Source: Nematostella vectensis (Eukaryota > Cnidaria > Anthozoa > Actiniaria > Edwardsiidae). Taken from it: DNA of 64,000 bases. Positions 24,336 through 35,784 of the stretch are shown in pieces (the first letter of the stretch is position 1; the number at the start of each line of letters is the position of its first letter). Below the pieces are notes generated by a model, which saw only the letters and a program-made list of their open reading frames with translations, was not told the DNA's origin and did not search any database. The stretch lies in the NCBI RefSeq assembly GCF_932526225.1, contig NC_064047.1:12968460-13032459 (forward strand), read 5' to 3'. Both the position numbers and the translations under genes were made by a program.

Positions 24336-24790
24336 GATGAGGTTAGGGTTAGTAAAAAAGAAAGCACATTCAAACCCGCAACCCCGAACGCAGTCGAGTG
24401 AACAGTGAACAACACACACCGACCTGAGAACGAGACATGTGCATAGAGGAGAGGGACTGGGACTATCATTTGCATGAGTTGCAAAGGGGCTGGGGAAAGA
24501 GTGGAGTTGGGTGGAGTGGAAAGAATGAAAGAATCGAGTTTTTTTTTTTTTTTTCTTGATCGAGGAGTTCCAGAAAATAGAGGGGGGGGGGGAGGTTGAG
24601 CGCAGATCGATCTTTGTTTAAAGCCGTGAAGACAACAAAAATTTTTTGAACCTTTTGACAAGTATAATAAGCTCGTTTTGTGTTTTTATGATATAGCTTC
24701 TAAACCTGATTCTAAGATAGTAAAATAAAAAGAAAATAATAATGCAATAAAAATAAAAACCGCCGACACGCATGCTCGCGACCAGAAACG

Positions 24791-25063
24791 AAATACAGTC
24801 GTTTGACAAAAGGTTGTCGTTTGACAAAACGTTGTCGTGAACCGGCTTTGCGACTACGCGAGAAGCCCGCATGTAAGCATGGGTAAAAACCACTGAAGCG
24901 ACTGGCTGCATATATTAGCCGCCGCTACCTACCGCGTTAAGTTTATGAAGTGGCTAATATATGCAGCTAGGCATTTTAGTGGTTTTTACCCATGCTTACA
25001 TGCAGGCTTGTCGCGTAGTCGCGAAGCCGGTTCACGAAATACTTTTGTCAAACGACTGTATTT
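24791..25063. mobile_element. Foldback element with 110-130-bp arms
   Basis: Left arm 24791-24920 pairs with right arm 24952-25063, both ends reading AAATACAGTCGTTTGACAAA inward, around a 31-bp loop. The left arm carries an extra partial repeat of TTGTCGTTTGACAAAA. It sits just upstream of the quaking-like gene and has no coding capacity. Confidence 0.85.
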
Positions 25064-25459
25064 TTATGGCTTAAAGGACGGACCGGAAAAGTGAAAGGAG
25101 AGAGAGGGGGGGGGGACTAAAAAATCACGACAATAAACGATAAAAATAAATAAAATAAAATACATTCAGCCCAAACAAGACAGAAAAAAATGCTTACAAC
25201 GATTTACCTTTCCCAACCCCCGAACACACTCCCCGAACACACACTCACACAATTTTCTCTCCTTTTTCCTTTGGTGGTAAAAGTTACATTACCAACAGAA
25301 ATACTCAAACTCGGCTACTCGAATTTTCCGCTAACGTCGTCTGTTTTTCATTTTCCTTGGCCTTATTCAATCCCGATAACTCAGAATTTGCTCCCATGAC
25401 TTGTCATCAAATCAAGAAAATGGTTCCTGTTTTAATGGACTGTCGCCCAGATCTCGATT
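25064..25459. other. Spacer
   Basis: G-run near 25110, A-rich sequence, and nothing gene-like on either strand. Confidence 0.6.
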
Positions 25460-27250
25460 GTCATGGAGAAAATTGCTCAACGATCTAGGCGACAGGGAAC
25501 AATCACGTCATGTTTGATCATTTCATGTGGCGGGGCGTTGCAGTTGCAGTTTGCGCATCTGTCCCTAATGGCTCGAATATCTTTGGACATCCCGGACCAG
25601 TACACTATGGAACAGGCGTGTTGCTCCATCGCTGAAGTTCCCTGGTGGGCGGCGTGGATGAGTTGTAACCTGGGATACCAGACCCTCCAGACTGGACGAC
25701 ACAAGTCTGGAGGCCCTGGTACCCAGGGTACGTGGAGGTGCTAAAGGATATTTTCACTGAAGGACAAGAGGACCACTAACACGGTCGTGGTACAACAATA
25801 CACCTTCAATGCAGACTTCGTGTTCCATGAGGTGCAATATCTTGTGCGAGGAAAGACCATGAGGTGGCTCCAAGCTCCTGTGCGTCGTGGCGGATAGAAG
25901 TCATGTGAGCGGTCTTCGTAAAGTCAGGTGTGGTCGGCAAAGCCGACGAGGGGTGTCTTGACGTGGCGTCAGGGGCGTGATTGCTCTTGCCTGAGAGATG
26001 CACGATCTCAACTCGCCATGGAATGGTGCGCTGCCTCAGCCTTAACAGGCGTGAATTGGTAATTCACCAAGTGTGCGGTCGCCAAATATCTTCACAAGCG
26101 ACTCGTGGTCGGTGACCATGACGAGGTTATCACACCCTTTGGTGACGTCTGCCCAAGGCTTTGGGTTAGCGCCAGTGCTTCCCCTTCGATTGTTCCGAGG
26201 AGAGGAGCCGTGACCCGGATATGGCGTTTCTTCGTCCCTCCGGGCAGCAGTACGCCAGAGGAGCAGCGACATGTTGCTCGTAGCAGAGAATGGCCTACCC
26301 TCGCCTGGAACAGTCGGGGCGCAGGCAAGTGCGCTTTCTCGTATCATAGATTTCCGCGCCTACGCGGATGGCTTGGACGATCGCTTGTTTGGAAACTTTG
26401 AAGGCTTCCCCCCCCCCCCCCCCAGATCTGGAGACCATGCCAACTGATAAATGGCTTGAATGGGACTATTGTGTCGCGCAATTTTCAACGAGGTTAACTT
26501 GATTCCAAACCAGCTTCTAATGTCTGTTGTGGACTTGGGTGTGGGAAAGTTTGGAATGACGTCCAAGTATTACGGCAGATGGTCGATGATTGACACCCAA
26601 AAGGCGGCGATATCTACAATCCTTTCTGCGAACTGAAACTTTTCGGTATTGAGGAACGATGCCAGACCTGTCTACGTTGTGCGAAGAGTTCAATTGTTCT
26701 ACACCAGTAAGATTGTTGTAATGCAAGGTGTCTCTCCCACAACGTTTTCTTGCGCTCGAAGTCAGACAGAATAGCAAACTTGTATCCGGAGATGAAGAAC
26801 CCCGGGGATGATGAGCCCTCGTGTAGCGCGAGTGGCCATAGGGGACAATAAAGGTGAGCAGGTGACGGTCTGAGTCACGCAGGGGCACACTATAGTCGCC
26901 GTTCCACGAGTCTGGCACACTGTCTTCTATGTGTTCTTTGGGTCGTGCCAGGTGGAAGACTATGAAGCGAAGGTCTCGCGTAGGCAGAACTTGTTGAGTG
27001 GGGAAAAATCTACCGTTGTTCCGATGAGGCCATATTCTTTACAAGTGACCACCATGCGAGGGCAAGTATGCTTCCGGTGTTACCACTGTAACATGCATCT
27101 CGACGGTTGGGTCTTGCATGGTAGCGTCCGATGAGGGCACGTGTTGAGAGGCGGACAGTTCAAGTAGACAGCTCTTCGTGTGTTTTGGTACGTTGGGGTA
27201 CGACGTTCCGTAGGGAGTGGCTTGGGAGCTTACATAAACGTCTGGCATAA
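25460..27250 (-). mobile_element. Decayed Ty3/gypsy retrotransposon pol fragment
   Basis: Minus-strand fragments in the order expected for pol, broken by frameshifts and stops: reverse transcriptase N-part (about 27055-26940, TVDFSPLNKF), RT core (about 26930-26800, with WNGDYSVPL and DRHLLTFIVPYG), RT end (about 26566, FPTPKSTTDIRSWFG), RNase H (about 26150-26040, NLVMVTDHESLVKIFGDRTL; about 26003, GKSNHAPDATSRHPS) and the integrase zinc-binding end (about 25640-25500, HQGTSAMEQ ... YWSGMSKDI ... CANC). No LTRs were recognised. GC content is higher than in the surroundings, consistent with inserted coding DNA. No intact protein is encoded. Confidence 0.85.
25666..25730. mobile_element. 65-bp hairpin MITE (TACCCTGGGTACCAG type)
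   Basis: TAACCTGGGATACCAGACCC at the left pairs with CTGGTACCCAGGGTA at the right, with an inner stem CTCCAGACT/AGTCTGGAG. It interrupts the decayed gypsy integrase region. The TACCCTGGGTACCAG end recurs at 47061-47173. Confidence 0.7.
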
Positions 27251-27344
27251 GTCCGTATAGACCTAAAAATGTGGCTGACTCTCACTTTCTTCTGACCCGG
27301 TTGGCGGTGAAAACGATAACTTATGAGGACTTAGGCCTCAAATA

Positions 27345-27645
27345 GAGTGGGAGAGAAATTATGCCCACAGTAAAGTGATTTATACAAGTTGGGGAAACTA
27401 AGAAATTATGCCCAAAGTAAAACGATTCGTACTAGTAGGGCAAACTAAGAAATTATGCCTGATGTAAAAAGATTTGTACAAGTAGGGCAAACTAAGAAAT
27501 TATGCCTAAAGTAAAAAGATTTGTACAAGTAGCAGGGGAAACTAAGAAATTATGCCATAAGTAAAGTGATTTATACTTGTAGGGGTAACAAAGAAATTAT
27601 GCGCAAGCTAAATGGATTTGTATAAATAGAGGAAATGTATACGAT
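27345..27645 (+). repeat. 47-bp tandem repeat, six copies
   Basis: AAGAAATTATGCC recurs at spacings of 47, 47, 47, 50 and about 47 bp. Each unit contains GTAAARNGATTTRTAC. The array ends just before the PAN/fibrinogen-like gene, and its last unit carries TATAAATAG. Confidence 0.92.
27621..27629 (+). promoter_or_regulatory. Possible TATA box
   Basis: TATAAATAG lies 115 bases before the start codon of the PAN-domain exon. It arises within the last 47-bp repeat unit, so it could be coincidental. Confidence 0.35.
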
Positions 27646-27735
27646 GTTATGGCAGCGCAAGCTTGATAGGTGAGGGGGCGTGGCCTTGCTAATTAATGAT
27701 ATTAGAAGGTAATCGCGTTAGTTTTCCACCATTTA

Positions 27736-28045
27736 ATGAGCACGTATCTCGCTATACTGACCACCGCCACAGTTCTTCTTTGGGGAGTCCACCTTCACCG
27801 TTCGGCCACTATCGCAGAGCTCGTCCAGTACTCAGAGCCCAACACGGCTTTAGTAGACTCAGCGTACAAGAACGACGTAGCGGACCTCGGCGAATGCAAC
27901 CACAAGTGCGAAGAAGATGAGAAGTGTCTCAGCGTCAACTACTGGAAGGTAAATAAGAAGTGTGACTTAAACAACGCGACAAAGGTCATGTACCCAGAAC
28001 AAGAGAATAAAGACAGGACCGCCATCTACGCCAACATTCGTGCGG
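27736..28045 (+). CDS. Exon 1 of a secreted PAN/apple-domain protein
   Basis: ATG 27736 opens 103 codons ending at donor GCGG|GTAAGT, phase 1. Residues 1-25 form a signal peptide (hydrophobic LAILTTATVLLWGV). Residues 30-103 look like a PAN/apple module, with cysteines at 54, 58, 64 and 76 spaced as in the helix-linked core, CxxxC and then KCLSVNYW, and an NKKCDLNN strand. The exon joins in phase to 30422-30510, which starts a fibrinogen C-terminal-like domain. Signal peptide plus PAN plus fibrinogen-like is a common architecture for secreted or surface lectin-like proteins in cnidarians. The ligand is unknown. Confidence 0.82.
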
Positions 28046-30421
28046 GTAAGTGCTCTAGACACGATAAGATTTTGTTTGACAAAGATTCACTAAACCACCA
28101 CTAGAGAACAAGAGTCCTCACCCCTAAACTTAATCTCGCATTCATTTTCATTCTTTTCTTTTTGGTATCTTCACTTAACAAGTAATAGAAAACTCTAAAA
28201 ATAAATTCCATTTTTGCTAGATGCGCAATTAATGTCTCTCTTGAATAAATATGTCTATTAGACGCACCCTTGTATAATTTGTCTGATATGATGTCTAATG
28301 CTACTTAAAATGTCACTTCCTCGGACTCTAAACATGCACTTATTTTTTTACGCAATATTGTTTTCAAAAACAGCGCGCGCTCGTGAGAATGTCGCCATTG
28401 TTTATTGCGAATGCAGCTACTTGTATCTCTGACTCACCTGTAATCCAGTCTATACTGCGAAAGGTTGAATTAAACTCATTATTATCATCATCATCATCAT
28501 CATCATCATCACCAATACAATCAATCAATCAATCAATCATGAATCAATGCAATACAATAAACTACAATTAATCAAATGTAATTAGCATATTTAACAGTAA
28601 CGAACTCGTTGAAACGACTCGTATTAGTAGGCCTCTGATACGATTTAGATTTAGACCTGAGATTATAACCTGGATCATGCGTAATGCGACGCCCCTTAAT
28701 GATAGGAAAAAGAGGATTTTCTGGTTTGATTCTGGAAACGAATCGCTGGCATGCGATATTTCTTCGCTCGTGCAACAATATTAAATGACCGATCTGATAA
28801 GTGACCGGTAGACTGTTATTAGCTCTATGGCATCTGCTAAATTTTGCAGATTTGTTTCCTGAAGTTAAATAATCATTTGACTGCCAGGTTGAGATATTAA
28901 TATGACGGTAAAAATTGTAACCACACAACGTTCTTCAGCAATAACTAAGAAGGCATAAAGACGGAAACCGGTTCAGCTCGCACATAGGTTTTCTCGTGTA
29001 ATTTGGTTGACATCTCGATCTACGTCACGAATGACTGGACCCGGGCCTTTCAGTCCACGGCCTTTTTTTTCGAAGGTTGACCAAAATACCTCAATATTAC
29101 AGATTTGAGTTATTCGCGCGAACGCGTGTTTTATAGGGTCCAGACGAATCAAATACCATTCGGAAGAAGAAAATATAAAGAATTAACAAAGTCTATCAAC
29201 TCTGAAAGGTTATATGGACTTTAACCCGGAGGTATAGCCTTCGGTCTCGTCCATAAGAATGTACTTGTTTGAATTTACCGTTGTTTGCGAGACTCCTATC
29301 CGCGGAGATAGGGGACGGGGTGAAGAAATATTTAAGTTCCAGAAAAGTCACTGTTTCTAAAAGAAACGGATCTGTTTCGCAAAATATCTATTCCGCAGCC
29401 AGTTTTTTTTTTTTTTTTTTTTTTTTTGCTGCCTGAAAATACTCTCGGTTTCTGGGAAGAAATCGTCCCGAATGGTTCTGCTGGCAAATTTGTGGAGTTA
29501 AACTAGTTGTGCTGGGAATTTTTGGGGGGGTGCAGGAGCGGATGCTTGTGAAAAAATCGTCCTGATCGGGTATACGGGAAATTGTGCTAAAGCCACATGC
29601 AAACTGCGACAGCATCTGCCAGCATTTTAGTCGCTTTACTGACTATAGGACACAGGAAATGTTAAAATGGGCAATGGACTTTCTGACATTTCCTTTGTCT
29701 TGTGGTCAGTCAGTCGAGCAAAAATTCGTCAGCAACATGCTGGTGGGTGTTGGCGCAGTTTGCAGGGGGCTTAAAATGCCTAACCTCTGCTGGCTGGGAA
29801 AAAAAATGAAGGGTCTTTCCTGGGAAAAAAGGAACAAATATTTTTTCCCAGCAACTTTTAAATTGATATTTTCGGCATCAGAACATCTTCAAACGACAAA
29901 ATATGTCATTTTAACGTGTTTTTGGAAGGGGGGTTCATTATATGCCCTTGTTTCTGTGTCGTCACTCGGAAGAAAAGGAACTGGAGGCACAAAGAGGAAA
30001 AATAATATTGTATTTTTGAAGGGAATTCATGTGTATATTTGCAGACTGAGAATATTTGACTTCCCCTAGACCATGCATGCTATAAAGGGGACTTATCAAG
30101 GCATTAGATTGAATATAGTTTTTGAAAAGTTTTTCATTTCCTTGACAGGCAATTCTTGTCTGACAAAGAAGGACCCACAGGAAAAAGAAGGTAAATTGAA
30201 TGTAATTTAATAATGCCCACTTTCCCTCCCTTTGGCTACCTAAACAAGTAAATGAAAACATCGAAAAACCGGTGGAAAGATTGCTTAACGAATTTAACGG
30301 GTTTTATAAAAGCCTCTATAAGTGGAACCATTTGTAGGATTCTGGTTGGTAGTGTTTCTGTAGAAGGGCTCACACCCGCTAAATCTGACTAACAGGACTG
30401 ATGAAAGTTTGTTTATTGCAG
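28046..30421. other. Intron between PAN and fibrinogen-like exons
   Basis: About 2.4 kb. It contains a dispersed repeat (28370-29225), ATC and AATC microsatellites near 28483-28540, and a T run at 29403-29427. No additional exon was recognised. Confidence 0.6.
28370..29225. mobile_element. Dispersed repeat, copy 1 (interrupted)
   Basis: AACAGCGCGCGCTCGTGAGA near 28372 and the stretch from CTGCTAAATTTTGCAGATTT (28832) to GGTTATATGGACTTTAA (29225) match 50930-51403 closely. This copy has about 380 bp inserted between the two matched parts. No coding capacity was seen, so it is probably an unclassified non-autonomous transposon. Confidence 0.75.
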
Positions 30422-30510
30422 CGAAAAACTGCCTCGATGTGCTGAAAGCCGGAGGAAAGAGCAACGGTTTGTACACAGTGAAGCCATCAGCGGACGGCGA
30501 TGCGTTCAAG
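30422..30510 (+). CDS. Exon 2: start of a fibrinogen C-terminal-like domain
   Basis: Acceptor TTTATTGCAG; two bases complete the phase-1 codon from exon 1. It encodes KNCLDVLKAGGKSNGLYTVK and then PSADGDAFK, the typical opening of a fibrinogen-related domain (CLDVLKAG.SNGLYTV), normally followed by VYCDM. Donor AAG|GTGAGG is phase 0. The continuing exons were not found anywhere to the right. A minisatellite and a gypsy element follow at once. The gene either has a large next intron extending past the recognisable region or is broken. Confidence 0.78.
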
Positions 30511-31431
30511 GTGAGGAACCAGGGTACAGAACAATGTGTACACAGGGAGACCACCAGGGTAAGAGTACAGATAGTGTATACACAGGGAGACCACCAGGGT
30601 AAGAGTACAGATAGTGTATACACAGGTAGACCAATCAGGGTAAGGAATAGAGCGGTGTATACACAGGGAAACCATCAGGGTAAGGAATAGAGCGGTGTAT
30701 ACACAGGGAGACCATCAGGGTAAGGGCCAGAGCGGTGTATACACAGGGAGACCATCAGGGTGAGGAATAGAGCGGTGTAGTACACAGGTAGACCATCTGG
30801 GTAAGGAAATAGGGCGGGGTGTACACAAGGAGACCATCAGGGTAAGGGTAAGAGCGGTGTGTACACAGGGAGACCATCAGCGTAAGAGAACAGAGCGGTG
30901 TGTACACAGGGAGTCTATCAGGGTAAGAAACAGAGAGGTATGAACACAAAGAGCAGACCATCAGGGTAAGGGAACAGAGCGGTGTATACACAGGGAGACT
31001 GCAGGGAACAGAGAGGTGTATACACAGGGAGACTGTAGGGAACAGAGAGGTGTGTACACAGGGAGACTGTAGGGAACAGAGAGGTGTGTACACAGGGAGA
31101 CTGTAGGGAACAGAGAGGTGTGTACACAGGGAGACTCTAGGGAACAGAGAGGTGTGTACACAGGGAGACTCTAGGGAACAGAGCGGTGTATACACAGGGA
31201 GACTGTAGGGAACAGAGAGGTGTGTACACAGGGAGACTCTAGGGAACAGAGAGGTGTGTACACAGGGAGACTCTAGGGAACAGAGCGGTGTGTACACAGG
31301 GAGACTGTAGGGAACAGAGAGGTGTGTACACAGGGAGACTGTAGGGAACAGAGAGGTGTGTACACAGGGAGACTCTAGGGAACAGAGAGGTGTGTACACA
31401 GGGAGACTCTAGGGAACAGAGCGGTGTGTAA
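30511..31431 (+). repeat. 40/34-bp minisatellite starting at a 5' splice site
   Basis: Begins at the donor of exon 30422-30510. About twelve units of 40 bp (GTRTACACAGGGAGACCATCAGGGTAAGG type) run to about 31005. About twelve units of 34 bp, which lack the GGTAAG part, follow to 31431. The first unit overlaps the donor (AAGGTGAGGAACCAGG), and later units carry CAGGGTGAGGAA or CAGGGTAAG, so the 40-bp units repeat a donor-like sequence. Confidence 0.93.
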
Positions 31432-31805
31432 TGTAATAACTGTAGTCTAGGAAGCCATACTACGAGTCAGCATTCCAAACTAGATTTTCTAAGGATCCAA
31501 CCGCTGCCCACAGTGTAATAACCCGGCCTTTTTTAATAGAGATAACCGTATTTCAAAATCTTAGTACTTCTCACCGAATTCAACCTTAATACCAGGTTGA
31601 ATGACCCTACTAAAAACTACATCTAGCTATTTACATAACTAAGTGAAGCAAGCGTGTATACACCTCTGTTTTCTTACCCTGATGGTCTCCCTGTTTATAC
31701 ACCGCTCTGTTCTGATGCAAATATCTGTGAATCACGTGAAAATATCTAAGGAATTTCCCTTGGTGTTAGTTTAACGGAAAATGTCTCGTAACACTACTCA
31801 TAACA
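31432..31805 (-). repeat. 3' LTR of the gypsy element
   Basis: On the minus strand it starts TGTTATGAGTAGTG right after the polypurine tract GGAGGGGGGTAG and ends at about ...GTTATTACA. The part 31451-31646 matches 35753-35953. Within it, 31663-31715 is an inverted copy of about 1.4 units of the 40-bp minisatellite. Its left boundary cuts into that minisatellite. Confidence 0.65.
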
Positions 31806-31938
31806 CTACCCCCCTCCAAAAAGAATATCCGTCTCGGATATAAACTATTACAAAATCACATAATGTAGTCTCTAAATCTTAAAGGGACAGTTCTTGTCCT
31901 TGATGGGCGAGGTCTGCGTGATTCCACACCATCGTCTT

Positions 31939-32286
31939 CTATAGTTTTGTCTCTAACATCTCTATCAGATACTCCATCATTCCCGTCAGCATCTCCCGTG
32001 TCTTCATCAGCTGTGTCGATATCTCCAGCCAGACCGAACCATGTAGGCGCTGCCCTTCCCTCATACCGCCACAGCTTATTGCGATGTACAACCTTTGGCT
32101 TGCTTCTTCTACTTTTTGTATTCTATAGGTAACGTCATTTAGCCTTCCGGTGACGATATAAGGTCCATCCCATGTCTTACTTAGAGAAGGGGACTTGCCC
32201 TTAGTTCGGCGAGGATTGTGGTACCACACGGGATCTCCAGGTTCAAAGCCTCCGGTGTTAGCGCGGAGACCATACCGATCCTTCAT
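31939..32286 (-). pseudogene. Integrase C-terminal domain of the gypsy element
   Basis: Contains FEPGDPVWYHNPRRTKGKSP followed by LSKTWDGPYIVTGRLNDVTY, the GPY/F-type module that ends gypsy integrases and helps bind DNA. The frame stops just before the 3' untranslated part. Confidence 0.85.
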
Positions 32287-32347
32287 GGTTTCTGCTTACT
32301 CCCTGAGATTATCCCTTGCGTCAGCAGGCACTACTTCTAGTCTGTCA

Positions 32348-33289
32348 CTAAGTTCCACTCTCATTCCTCATTGGTCGTTGAAACTTTAGGTCTATAGGTA
32401 AACGCAACTCTCGACCGAACATCATACAAGCTGGTGTGTACCCGGTAGCCTCATGGACTGTAGAACGATATGCCAGTAGTGCGAGCGGAACGTCCCGATC
32501 CCAAGTTTGCTGATTCGCAGACGTAAACTTGGCGAGATAATCTTTAAGAGTCCCCTTATACTTTTCGACCATGCCGTCTGACTCTGGATGTGCAGGAGTG
32601 GTCCTTGTGTTGTTGATTCCTAGTGGTTTACAGACTTCAAGGAACACTTTTGACTCGACATTCCTCCCTTGATCAGAGTGAAGTTCCAATGGTACGCCAT
32701 AGCGAGAGATGTAATGAGCCACAAGAACCTCTGCAACTGTCACAGCCTCCTGGTTTGGTATTGGCTAGGCTTCTGGACACTTAGAGAAGAAGTCCATTAC
32801 GACAAGCAAATACCGATTCACTTGTTCCGTTTTTGGTAGTGGCCCAGTAATATCGAACGCGATACGTTCTCCCGGCTCACCAACACGGTAGATTTGAAGT
32901 GGAGCCCTTGGTCTCCTCTCAAGGCCTTTCCTCGCAGCACAAACTTCACATCTTCTACACCACTCCCAAACATCCCTGTCACACCCTGTCCAGTAAAAAC
33001 GTTGAAGAATTATTTTCAATGTCTTTTTCTTTCCGAAATGCCCTGCCGTTACCGAATCATGCAGGGAAAACATCACCTTTTCATTCTTACTCTTAGGTAC
33101 AACGAGAAGCAATGTGATCTGACTTCCGACATCACTTTTCCACTTCCGATAGAGCACACCATCCTTTAACACCAAACTGCCCCACAGGGCACAGTAGGCC
33201 TTTAACTCTGCAGAGGATGAATCGGTGGACACGCCCTCTGAACTGATACAATGTCCAAGGTATTTGACTCTTTTTTTAACAGAAGACAC
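32348..33289 (-). pseudogene. Integrase zinc-finger and catalytic core
   Basis: Two adjoining frames (33289-32765 and 32743-32348) separated by a stop. The HHCC finger is visible (H in LHDSVTAGH, CRRCEVC). The catalytic aspartates lie in IAFDITGPLP and LHSDQGRNVE, and the glutamate in HPESDGMVEKYKGTL. All three catalytic residues remain although the frame is broken. Confidence 0.88.
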
Positions 33290-33642
33290 TTCTTCGGATT
33301 AAGCTTCAAATTTGCTTTCCTCAACCCTTTAAAGACCTTTGCAGTGTTCTCAATGTGTGACTCTAATGCTGGTTAATGGACAATGATGTCTTCAATGTAT
33401 ACCAAACAAGTGTCCCACTATAATCCCAACGTAAAAGCAGTTTTCTCCTTATCCTTTGGATCCATCTCAACTTGCCAATATCCACTTTTCAAGTCGTAAG
33501 TCGAAAAGTATCTAGAATTTGAAAAACAGTCCAACATGTCATCAATCACTGGAAGAGGATACGAATCCTTTCTCATGACGTCGTTCGACTTTGGGTAATC
33601 GACACAAAATCTTGTATTGCCATCCTTCTTCTTCGTTAGCAC
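33230..33642 (-). pseudogene. Reverse transcriptase of the gypsy element
   Basis: Encodes KKKDGNTRFCVDYPKSNDV, then YPLPVIDDMLD and FSTYDLKSGYWQVEMD. A frame break follows, then the active-site region reading VYIEDIIVH, where YxDD is expected. The first aspartate of the pair is glutamate, so it is probably inactive. The thumb region FKGLRKANLKLNPKKC follows, then the deletion. Confidence 0.85.
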
Positions 33643-34199
33643 TATAGGTGAAGACCATGGACTATCTGAACTCTCGATTACACCGCGTCAATAGCTTTGA
33701 GTCCCTCTTCCCTTTTAGCTGCCGGAAGTCGTCTTGGGGCTTGCTTTATCGGAGTTGTATTTCCGGTGTCAATCCTATGCTGAACCAAGCCTGTACGTCC
33801 CAAATTTTTAGATCCCGTAGAAAACAAATCCATATTCTGAAACAAGAATTGCGTAATCTTGTGTCCGTCTTTAGCATTCAACCCACCTATAGATTCTTAT
33901 ATTAGCTTTCTTATAACATCCGGGACAGTGTCTGAAAGTTCGACATCTCGAGCCTTTCTTTCGGTAGTCCTCCTCACAAGAAAACTCTCCACCTCTTCTA
34001 AGTCAGCAATAGCAGCATCGACCTGAATCTCCACCTCGTAATCCGTGATGTTCATTATCCTTACTGGTACGCGATCTTTTCTAACATCAACAAGCGCAGC
34101 TGCTACGAGAATCCCTTTAAACTGCGGTTTATTATTTACTGAATTCCATAACAACAATGAGCCCCCAAGGTTCTGATGATTGACTTCCCGAGACAATCC

Positions 34200-34440
34200 C
34201 AGGATGAACTATCTCACAATTAGCAGGTATCCTTACTGCCCCGTCCAGTACAACTCGACCCAAGTTCTTATTTCTCGATTGTTTTCTTCTACACCATGAA
34301 GCTGCACTTGCTCGCCAGCTAAACACAAACAAGCTTCGGCAAAGTTCACACTGCAGTTGTTGGACACCAGAAAATCAAGCCCAAGAATACACTCATCCAC
34401 GATATCCGCAACCTACACTTGGTGTTTTATTTTAGAACTT
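34200..34440 (-). pseudogene. Aspartic protease remnant
   Basis: CILGLDFLVSNNCSVNFAE resembles the C-terminal half of retropepsins (ILGxDFL). The catalytic D-S/T-G triplet expected upstream was not seen. Confidence 0.6.
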
Positions 34441-34639
34441 CCGATCTTCAGGTACCTTCTGCTCCTCACAGGCGCGGTCTCTCCAGTAACTGACACTTCA
34501 CACGGGACAGCTCTTTCCCCGTCCGTTGCATAACATCCGGCCGAATAATAATTATTCGTAGGAGGGGGCAACAAGGTAGGGTGCTGTAGCTATGGTAGCT
34601 GGTGTTACCAACTTCTGCCTTGTGCGTCCCTCCCGTCTA

Positions 34640-35784
34640 AGATAAGGACATTACCTTCTAAGGTGTCCGAGTTCTCGACAATTCCAACATTCCTGCTCTT
34701 TCGCCGATGGCTTTGCTCCTGAAATTTTGCTGAATATCTCTTTAACCGATGTTTCAATCCGATGCATTATCTGCAGCAGTTGTTCGTCTAAGCCTTCTTT
34801 CCTCCTTTCTTTTCTCTCATATTGAAACTTTACTTCCCTAATTAATCCATGTCTTTGCTCTGAAGCCAGTGTAAACGATTCCAGCTCAAGTGCAGCCGTT
34901 AGTGCTTCCCTCATTGTCCCTGGTCGTGCCTGTCGTATTTTCAGTCTCAATTTCTCGTTATGCAGAGCATCAATAAATTGATCCTTACTCAGGACATCCT
35001 GGACTTCATGTCCAGCCCCCGGGTATGCTAACCGCCGAAGCCGCTAACTGTGGTAGTGTCTCTCCTTTTCTCCTCTGCCTGTTGCGAAACCTCACACGTG
35101 ACAGTTTTGTCTGGTGAGTCGAACCAAATTCCGCCAGAGCCGACACCAACTGTTTGTAGTTATTTCGTTCCACATCTGCCATGGCACCGAAAACATTCAA
35201 GGCTGTCCACGTAGGCTTGTTGCCAAATAAACGGCCTTCTGACTGTCGCTCCAACGGTTAAGCTTTGCTGTTAACTCGAACTGGGCATGATATGGCTCCC
35301 AGGAACCATTTCCGTCAAAAGTCGCAGGCTTTTGCACCGGTCTCTTTTCTCTCTCATTGACAGAATCTTCAAAAATTCCAGGCCTCGACAGACTTGTCTC
35401 CAAACGTTCTCCTTCCAACTCTTCTTTTAGCTCATTCTTTAATGCACCATAAGATATCGCCATCAGCTTTGCGTGATCTTGAGCGAGTAGGTTTTTCCAT
35501 TCTTCAGAGCGATCGGAAATCTGGGCCTCCAATGCTTGTATTTTCGTATAAAATTCCCTTTCTATCTCCAACTGTCGCCGCTCGAGTTCTCCACATCTCT
35601 CACTCAGCACTGAGCTTAAGGCGTCAACTTTCTTGTCGATTTCTTGCACTCTTTCTATGTGACTGCATAGCAAGGTTTTCATATCCAAAATCGCCGATTG
35701 AATTGACTCTAAATTCGCTTGTTCACCGTTTTCAGCGTTTTCTTCTCTTCTCGAAGCTATACTACGAGTCAGCATTCCAAACAA
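34640..35784 (-). pseudogene. gag region of the gypsy element
   Basis: Three overlapping frames (35784-35197, 35254-35006, 34950-34651). It has a coiled-coil N-part rich in E/K/L (ALEAQISDRSEEWKNLLAQD), a capsid-like middle (FDGNGSWEPYHAQFELTAKL) and an incomplete zinc knuckle (ECWNCRELGH) that hits a stop before the last cysteine. The first ATG falls inside the terminal repeat, so the true start may be internal. Confidence 0.78.

Noticed and set aside
29584-30069. 161-codon plus-strand frame in the PAN/fibrinogen intron
   Set aside because: Lies wholly inside an intron, is rich in runs (KKKMK, FFF), and has no recognisable domain.
30755-31399. 214-codon open frame (CTHLSVPYSLPVYTPLCSL-type)
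   Set aside because: Translation of the 40/34-bp minisatellite; all frames are similar and no domain is visible.
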